From: Leuctra nigra
Lineage: Eukaryota; Arthropoda; Insecta; Plecoptera; Leuctridae
Length of the DNA stretch: 64,000 nucleotides
Assembly: GCA_934045905.1 (NCBI GenBank)
Contig: OW203762.1
Location: 3,596,001-3,660,000, forward strand
Direction of reading: 5' to 3'
Made by a program: the position numbers and the translations under genes. Positions 58,461 through 64,000 of the stretch are shown here, piece by piece (position 1 is the first letter of the stretch; every line of letters begins with the position of its first letter). The notes below the pieces were generated by a model. That model saw only the letters and a list, made by a program, of their open reading frames with translations. It did no database searches and was not told the DNA's origin.

Positions 58461-59654
58461 CTAGATGATTTTGTTGGCTGATTGAAAATATTGGTTCAGA
58501 AAATTAATAAGTTTTTTAATAAATAAACGGACGGCAACTGTATCCTGCTGCATTCAGAAATTACTGCAAAACTGATGTGTTTCACTTCACTATTCTCTTT
58601 GTAGTATGCGACGAATGGATGGAGGGTGGTGGACGATTTGTTTCAGTAAAATCCCTGGGCCTCGTCTTGCAGCACAAAAGAAAAGTTTTTAGCAAAGTCG
58701 CGACTGATTTACACTTTTGACGCACTGATTGAATTTGAAAATAATGTAATAAGTAGTATTACTCTCAAATTATTGAACTCTTCAATTTTACAGAAAGTAG
58801 GTACCTATAGGAAAAGCCTATACATAGATGTAAATTTATTCTATACATTGATTACATTAAATAATACCATCGACTCGATAAACCATAGATAAAAAACGCA
58901 AAAAAATTGAACACCAATTTCACTACGAAATGCACTACGAATAGGTATATCAGTATTTCTTGTCTATCAGAAAAAAAGCACCCACAAATGTATACCTATT
59001 ATAACACCCAACACTTGGAGAGCTCAGAGGTCCGTGTGGTTGGGAAGCCAAAAGAGATATGATTGCTCTTAGAAGTTACACAGTGTAGAAAATCTCCTCA
59101 ATCAATTACATACCTAAAAACCAATAACAATACCTATAGAAATACACCTGCACCTGAGCCCAACGCGGGGTGGGCAGTTCGTGTCGGCGAACACAGAGCA
59201 GGGATTACAAACTGAAAAGGTTGAAATTAATTGACAGGAATATTTATTTCATGATTGGTCGGCAAAAATTGGCGAAGAACATGGGATGGAGTACCGTCTA
59301 TGAATAGCAAAACGTAGACAAGAGATTTTATTATGATGTCGTATACCTAAAGTTTCAGAACATAACTGTTTTCGTGATCACATGAGAACTCATATAAAAA
59401 CAATGCATTGATTGTCAAAACGACCCACAACAAATATTATAACAGTAATTGAATTATAGTAGAGAGAGAATTAATTGTGATGTCGTGTAACGAAGGTTTC
59501 AGAACATAACGGTTTTTGTGGTTCCACGAGAATATATTTAAACCATTGCTATGATTGTCAAATCAACTAACAACTAATAGGTTCAAAGTAATTGTTGAAT
59601 TAGTAGACAGAATAGAAAATAAGAGTTACAATAGTGATCGAGTTCAGTAGAGTT
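58461..59654. other. Foldback interior, no recognised gene
   Basis: AT-rich DNA without recognised coding or RNA features. Confidence 0.4.
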
Positions 59655-60174
59655 TTTACCGCGATTGCTATAGAACGAGATCAGCGGGCGGCGCTCTGCC
59701 GCGCGGTTTCACAAGTACCTTGACGCGCAAAATAATTCATTACTCCCACATCCCTAGACACTCCAACTTGAATTTTTTACAGTAAGTAGATAACATATCA
59801 TTAATCATATGGTAAAAATTTAAAAATTATAAAAAAATGAATTTGTTGAGTAATGGAACTTTGAATGTTTCACTTTCATTTTTTTTAATGTTATAATTTA
59901 AGAAACATATTGTGTATACAATAGTAAAATAGAGCATAAAAAGAGCTTCAATTTGGTAAAAAAATAATCTTTGTACGATGTTTGGATCAAACATTACGAG
60001 CTATGAAAGTGCAAGCGGAATGTTCAAAAAGTACAAAATCATGATATTTTGCAAGCTTGCACTGCGGAAGTGGTTGCCTTCAAGGTCAAACAAAAAAACA
60101 CGTGTCGACTGTTTTTAGGTAAACAATATTCAAAAAAAAATTATTAAAATCGCAAGAGGTCAGGTCAATTTTTG

Positions 60175-60550
60175 TCATTTTTTGGTTGTCCTGAGGCGGA
60201 ACGACCCCATATCAGACTCCAATGCCGACAAAGTTCGAAGCGATGTTGCCAATTCGGTTGTCAAGCCACTTGACTGCTACAATATTAGCATCACGACTTG
60301 TTATCTCTTCAAATGATCCTCAGTCCATTTCCTTCATACGAATGAAGAATATCAGCGATGAGGCTTGGGTTTGCGAAACGATTAGCGCTAAAAGTTCCCG
60401 CTGCTAAAATGTTCTTCCGCTTTTAAATCTGAAGTAAGTGGTTAAAGGTAAAGGAATTGTCGCTGTACAATATTATATTGAACACATTTTCACTGAGTCT
60501 CTGGGCTAACTGTAGAACACCAGATGCTCCCTGTCCATACTTCTTCTGTA
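60175..60550 (-). pseudogene. piggyBac-like transposase fragment
   Basis: Minus strand: GQGASGVLQLAQRLSEN, YSDNSFTFNHLLQI (the DN.FT catalytic-Asp motif), a stop, AAGTFSANRFANPSL (the '.GT.R.NR' motif), a stop, then IVAVKWLDNRIGNIASNFVG (the 'VKW.DN..V...SNF' motif). The order and spacing fit the second half of a piggyBac-type DDE domain. In-frame stops make it a pseudogene. Confidence 0.75.
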
Positions 60551-60562
60551 TAATAGGGCCGA

Positions 60563-60753
60563 TCTCTTTGCGGTCCCTCCAACCCCGTCCCAGGCTGCTT
60601 TTCCATACGACGTCGCAAGGAAATGCCATTCTGCCTTGATTCCGAAGTCTTCTTCAAGACAGCAGAGATTTTGGAAATTATTTATATTTTTTACTGTGAC
60701 GCAGCTTGAAGTCTTCTTCCCAGGCATCGCGCGGCTCCCGTCATTGCTCAAGA

Positions 60754-60760
<7 letters not shown>
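60563..60760 (-). pseudogene. ATSHGKG-motif relic, copy 2
   Basis: Minus strand: NINNFQNLCCLEEDFGIKAE, then WHFLATSYGKAAWDGVGGTA. It is the same protein family as 58111-58460, with the HGKG changed to YGKA. It joins the piggyBac-like fragment near 60550, so one inserted beside or into the other. Confidence 0.55.
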
Positions 60761-60796
<36 letters not shown>

Positions 60797-60797
60797 A
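60753..60797. repeat. (ATAA)n microsatellite
   Basis: About 11 repeats of the 4 bp unit. No coding meaning. Confidence 0.95.
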
Positions 60798-62544
60798 AAT
60801 GGCTTTATTAAGTTTACGGCGAGATTAAACACAAATGCTTCTCTTCCACCTAACCGTTTACATGCTAAAATAATTCAACATACATGGTATTAAGTTGCTT
60901 AAATGCTAGCTAAATCTAAAAAGGTACGATAACTAAACAATGTCCCTATGAGTATACCATAGATCAATATCATCAAACAAAATATACTGTAGGTACCTAC
61001 TATACACTACCTACTGATGGTTCAGTCTAAGCATAAAGGTATAAGTAACTAAACAATATTATGGCACTATGAATACTTACTTATACTTCAACACTATTGT
61101 AAAATAACAATAAGTATGGCACAAGGAATACTCATAATATGACCTAAACTAATCTAATTAAAATTAATCTCAAGTATATAAATGCGAGTGAAATACATAT
61201 ACATATATTTATGAACAAAGATCTTCATATTTATATTTATATAATAATGTAGTTTTTGTCTCTCTTCTTCAACCCCTGTGCTGCTAACAATAATCTTAAC
61301 TAACCTAATGAGCTAATCTAGTGGTAGCATGGCCACCACCTGGACGAGACGGCAAGCGTCCAGGAGCTTGTATACTATAATAACTTCATAACTAATCTCG
61401 ACGCATGGATCCTTTAGCTGTTGAGCTTCTAGGACTAATTAGGATGAGGATGAACATTTAGAATAATAAACACTTATAACTTATTATCTATTTATTATGT
61501 GGATTACTTACATGATACTGGTATGATGCTTAGTTGTGGCCTGGATGGCGACACGTGACACTTTACACTGACGTTAACTGATCGCTGATTGAACACGGAA
61601 ATGAGAGACGGTTTGATGTCACCTCGGCTATTTATTAACATTGCGAGCGTCACCTAGCGGGGGTTGTTAGGGGGATGATTTCACCCCTTCAGGCTAGAAA
61701 GCGCATACATTCTTGAGGAGAAAATACTGCGTAACAATACTCAACCCCGCGCCATTGCGTGAAGGTCGCGTCATCAATAAATAAGCCTTTGTGCTCATCG
61801 TAACGGTATCGGGTAATAAATACCTCGAACACCCGAACGATATCATGAAGCTAAAGAAGTTACTGGCCAAATAGTAATAAGTTAACCTTATTACAATACT
61901 CTCCTTTCCAAATAGAAACTCATCTCCTAAGAGATTAGTTTCTCATTCTAGAAGAATATGACTGTAATTTGGTGCCCTTAGTTACCTGAAGTTATACAAT
62001 GTTAAATTAATAAAATAGAATTCTAAATGCGCAATTATCGAAAATGTGTCCATCCAATTTTCTAACAGTATACGTTGAAATTAACAATACAATTTTATTT
62101 TACATACCATCCAGACCATCTATGATATAGACTAATCTTAACTTAAAATTAACATTCCTCTCCACAGTTCGGTGAAATACCATATGCGAAAACGCATTTA
62201 CATACAACAACGTGACATTATCGTGCTATCTCTTGAAATTACAATTAAATGTTGAAATACCATAAGTGTTACCATGTAATTAATCTAATTTCTTACATTA
62301 TTACCAAATACAACATGACATTACCGTATCATTGCTTGCCATATGACAATTAAAAGTTGAAATACACATAAGTGTAACAATGTACTGCATACAATCTCTT
62401 ACCCATTTACAAAAATACAATGCGACATTATCGTAGCTTTCTTGACATATGACAATAAAAAGTTGAAACACACATAAGTGCCCTTAATTAAGATGGAAGA
62501 ATGTAATTAATCAAATCTCTTAAGTAGACCGGGGTGAATTGAAA
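60798..62544. other. No confirmed gene; possible LTR inside
   Basis: AT-rich. Around 61330 there is a short GC-rich hairpin (GGACGAGACGGCAAGCGTCC). A possible LTR is listed separately. Nothing else is recognised. Confidence 0.4.
61500..61910 (-). mobile_element. Possible 3' LTR region (tentative)
   Basis: Minus strand: a purine tract TGGAAAGGAG (61901-61910) is followed by TATTGTAATAAGG, then a TATA-like AATAAATAG (about 61630), TCAGTGTAAAG (an insect initiator-like TCAGT, near 61570) and AATAAA (near 61495). The position downstream of an envelope-like frame fits a 3' LTR. I cannot define the ends or find a second LTR. Confidence 0.3.
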
Positions 62545-62953
62545 TTACCTATAGTACATATGTGAAGTTGCAAGACGTGACTTTGAACAATAGATCAAAC
62601 ACGGAAACAACAAACTGGATTCTCGGGTCCGTCAACACTATACAGCTACCCTTATTCAGTGGGTCAACTTTCACTCTCACTTGGCACACGTAATCTTGCG
62701 GTAAATGAACGTCAGTCTGTAACTCGGGGAGGGTTTGATCAAGGTGATCGTCCGTCTAGACTTTGTCAAGCCAGGATATGGGGCTTTCTTCTCGACAGGT
62801 TGATTTGTTGTTGTCGATGTACAGCACCCACGGCTTGAACGTGAACCCTTGTTCCTCCGTACAGCTGATCGCTCTGCCTCGCCTGGTGCCTGGTAAGAGT
62901 GTCCGTGTAGACGTCCCTCCAATCCGAGCCTGGCGCCTCCAAGGACAGCAGCT
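62545..62953 (-). pseudogene. Unknown coding-like frame with one internal TAG
   Basis: Minus strand. After a good acceptor (AAATATTTTATAG) a frame of about 135 codons reads ISCTEEQGFTFKPWVLYIDN, ..., SPISWLDKV, a TAG, then LPELQTDVHLPQDYVCQVRV and GSCIVLTDP. The text looks like real protein on both sides of the stop. I do not recognise it. It lies between the envelope-like frame and the possible LTR, so it may belong to the same element. Confidence 0.35.
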
Positions 62954-63328
62954 ATAAAATATTTACAAGTAAACATTCACATATATAATGGCAATCCACC
63001 CTTACTCCAATCACATTTCCCTTTCCTTGAGTAGCGCTACGTCTATACGCTACACAAACCTAATAGATATGACACTTTCGATTTCAAATTCTCTTTGTCC
63101 TACTCTTATATTATGTTTAAATCTAAACTTATACAAGGATTCAGTACACATTGTGTGTACACATTATAACTATAAGACACTTCCAATATTCCTGTGTCCT
63201 GTACACATTAAAATTAACTAAAATGTATACTTGATATTGGGTGTTTCACAAGACATTGTGACCCAGCAGGGGACACTTCAATAAGCATTCCCTTTACAAC
63301 AATTAATACATGACTTCCTAATGTTAAA
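62954..63328. other. Non-coding gap
   Basis: AT-rich. It may be an intron or 3' region of the minus-strand element. Nothing recognised. Confidence 0.4.
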
Positions 63329-64000
63329 CTAAAACTGCGCCGGACCTGTGGGCGACGCCGACGTCCCTGGGATCGCCGCTAACGAAATCTCTTCCTCCTC
63401 CGTCGACTGGTTTCTCCTAGTTTTAATACATTTTGAGAACAGTGAAGGACTTATCCAGTTACATTTACAAACAATGAACGTTAAAATTGTTACCAGAATT
63501 AAAACGCAAGACATTAATGAAATGGGTAACACGTGCTTCTCCGCTCTGTGATAGATTGAAGTCTTTTCTAATTTTCTCAATTCATCGGCCCAAACATGAA
63601 TTGGGACTCTCAATGGTGGATAATCCTGGTCCTTCAGTGCTCTCAGGACTGAGTTTACTTTATCAGGATGAATCAGGGAATGGGTCTCTCGGTCCATGGA
63701 AGTCAAAATATCTGGCACCGGAGGTATATGGAATTCTACATTTTTCGCATAAGTTGAAGACTCTGAGGTGTGGGGCAGAAGAATACAATTATTACTATGA
63801 GCATAGCAATTTGCTATCTGATTTGATTTGCTAATTTGATACTACCTGAGTTTACGATGTTGGTTTCAGTAACCAGGGACTGAGGGCACTGAATGAACAG
63901 CCTCTCCTCCTTTGCACTGTAAAACCAGGTGTCGCTGTTCATCGCTCTCATCAGCGCCGGTTCGTGATGCAAGATGACTTCCCTTGCACAAAGTATTAAT
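63329..64000 (-). pseudogene. Envelope-like glycoprotein C-terminus of an endogenous LTR element (broken, runs off the window)
   Basis: Minus strand. The main frame ends at 63329 and is open from at least 63718. It has a heptad-like stretch, then one membrane segment of about 23 hydrophobic residues (about 63450-63520), and a charged cytoplasmic tail with a run of Glu. This is the layout of insect errantivirus/gypsy-type envelope C-termini. Further upstream the frame differs: a cysteine-bearing stretch near 63870-64000 reads in another frame, with a stop at about 63831. Either an intron or a frameshift separates them. The N-terminal part is outside the window. The assignment rests on topology and general resemblance only. 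Confidence 0.45.

Larger units (their letters stand above)
57455..60170. mobile_element. 2.7 kb foldback element with about 500 bp diverged TIRs
   Basis: The left arm (about 57470-57965) pairs with 59655-60150. Landmarks are GTCGACACGTG near the outer ends, GAAGCTCTTGTTATGCTCTA in the middle and GCGCGTCAAGGTAC at the inner, GC-rich part. The arms differ more than in the other foldbacks here, so it is older. No exact target duplication is visible. It encloses the 'SHGKG' relic at 58111. Confidence 0.7.

Noticed and set aside
62677..62976. 99-codon minus-strand frame starting at 62976
   Set aside because: A competing frame of the same DNA (62545-62953) reads like a better protein. This one is Arg/Gly/Ser-rich and likely a shadow.

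Overview
This is eukaryotic, AT-rich, very repeat-dense DNA with spliced genes, many DNA transposons and LINE fragments. I read it as an insect genome. The one intact host gene is a secreted two-domain C-type lectin like those of insect immunity. A hemipteran origin is possible but I cannot prove it. There is no operon, Shine-Dalgarno site, CRISPR array or other prokaryotic feature.

Layout. (1) 1-7437: a Helitron-like copy, a GC-rich island, a 1.3 kb near-perfect palindrome with a TAAA duplication, and an array of about 27 units of 106 bp (4560-7437). The last array unit runs into the lectin start codon. (2) 7429-26780: the lectin gene in five exons (7429-7593, 7753-7903, 9044-9245, 22383-22615, 26605-26780). 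All four introns are GT-AG, all phases agree, and the product is 308 aa. Intron 3 (13.1 kb) is almost entirely a 50/51 bp minisatellite of about 258 units, lying between the exons of the first and second lectin domains. Intron 4 is full of Helitron-like copies and a hAT element nested in an older MITE. (3) 26842-49184: nested transposons. A Helentron-like element sits in a LINE tail without a target duplication. An 11.76 kb Tc1/mariner-type element with 904 bp inverted repeats and a TA duplication sits in the Helentron-like element. It carries a three-exon DD35E transposase with a disabling lesion. The second transposase intron holds a foldback element, which is split by a LINE. The Helentron-like family carries tandem repeats in which a GCCAT/YY1-like box, an ETS box and a CRE are joined. 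(4) 44470-45883: four MITEs nested or abutting, each with its own target duplication. (5) 49190-50240: a possible orphan terminal exon, a tRNA-like sequence, and a 211 bp MITE with the termini of the 11.76 kb element. (6) 50359-56736: a 6.4 kb foldback element with about 1.6 kb arms and a CAA duplication. (7) 57236-60797: LINE, foldback, piggyBac-like and 'SHGKG'-motif relics. (8) 60798-64000: on the minus strand, a broken envelope-like C-terminus, a further open frame with one stop, and a possible LTR.

The genes do not form a pathway. The main themes are a lectin gene whose promoter side and central intron are made of satellite DNA, and a set of target-site duplications and one reconstructed empty site that order the transposon insertions. 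Repeat boundaries are by eye. Family names beyond superfamily level are inference.
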